Of a stretch of DNA of 32,656 nucleotides, positions 32,650 to 32,656 are shown piece by piece. The translations under genes and the position numbers were made by a program. Where the stretch lies: NCBI GenBank assembly GCA_002304935.1, contig DBPS01000041.1:21898-54553 (forward strand), given 5' to 3'. The first letter of the stretch is position 1. Each line of letters begins with the position of its first letter. The stretch is from Candidatus Humimicrobium oleiphilum (GTDB lineage Bacteria; Actinomycetota; Humimicrobiia; Humimicrobiales; Humimicrobiaceae). The notes beneath the pieces are model-generated. The model worked only from the letters and a program-made list of their open reading frames with translations, made no database searches and was not told where the DNA came from.

Positions 32650-32656
32650 CTCATAA

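Overview
The window looks like chromosomal DNA from a low-GC, probably anaerobic, deep-branching member of the Actinobacteriota. The best evidence is gene order rather than composition. On the minus strand, recF, a DUF721 (DciA-like) gene, gyrB, gyrA, a DUF3566 membrane protein gene, tRNA-Ile(GAT) and the start of a probable tRNA-Ala follow one another. The recF-DUF721-gyrB-gyrA-DUF3566-tRNA-Ile-tRNA-Ala order is a hallmark of Actinobacteria, and DUF3566 is essentially confined to them. AT-rich spacers, frequent TTG starts and abundant Fe-S proteins would suit one of the uncultured low-GC anaerobic actinobacterial lineages. That placement is inference.

Layout. 1-13.05 kb is almost entirely minus strand. 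In transcription order it holds an FmdB-like zinc ribbon, a DUF89 protein, recF, an HdrE/NarI-like b-type cytochrome and HdrD-like Fe-S protein pair, DUF721, gyrB, gyrA, a DUF4870 membrane protein, DUF3566, tRNA-Ile, a ferredoxin-type protein, a DUF4432 sugar-epimerase-like protein and the truncated tRNA-Ala. dnaA and dnaN, the usual upstream partners of recF, are absent. 13.05-13.6 kb is a control region with a cobalamin riboswitch and tandem intrinsic terminators ahead of a lone BtuF-like lipoprotein gene. 14.7-18.7 kb holds a secreted seven-blade LVIVD propeller (minus), a cupin (plus) and a large PTPS-related membrane protein (minus).

18.9-25.7 kb is plus strand and holds two compact transcription units. 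The first is a PGI/PMI-type SIS isomerase, an unusual HNH plus DGQHR-like protein and a Na/Pi cotransporter. The second is a thymidylate synthase, a GNAT acetyltransferase and an MscS channel. 25.8-27.2 kb is a minus-strand Xre regulator plus eight-TM membrane protein pair with a clear promoter/operator. 27.4-32.6 kb is plus strand: typA, a DUF1295 membrane protein, two Fe-S proteins and a 3-beta-HSD-like SDR.

The least ordinary items are these: the HNH/DGQHR fusion in a metabolic operon; the HdrDE-like redox module inside the replication/gyrase cluster; a REP-like element with 9-bp units and a conserved core, present three times, one copy of which supplies the C-terminus and stop codon of MscS; the riboswitch-controlled orphan BtuF; and a propeller of seven repeats of exactly 49 residues. 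No CRISPR array, prophage, transposase gene or defence island was seen.
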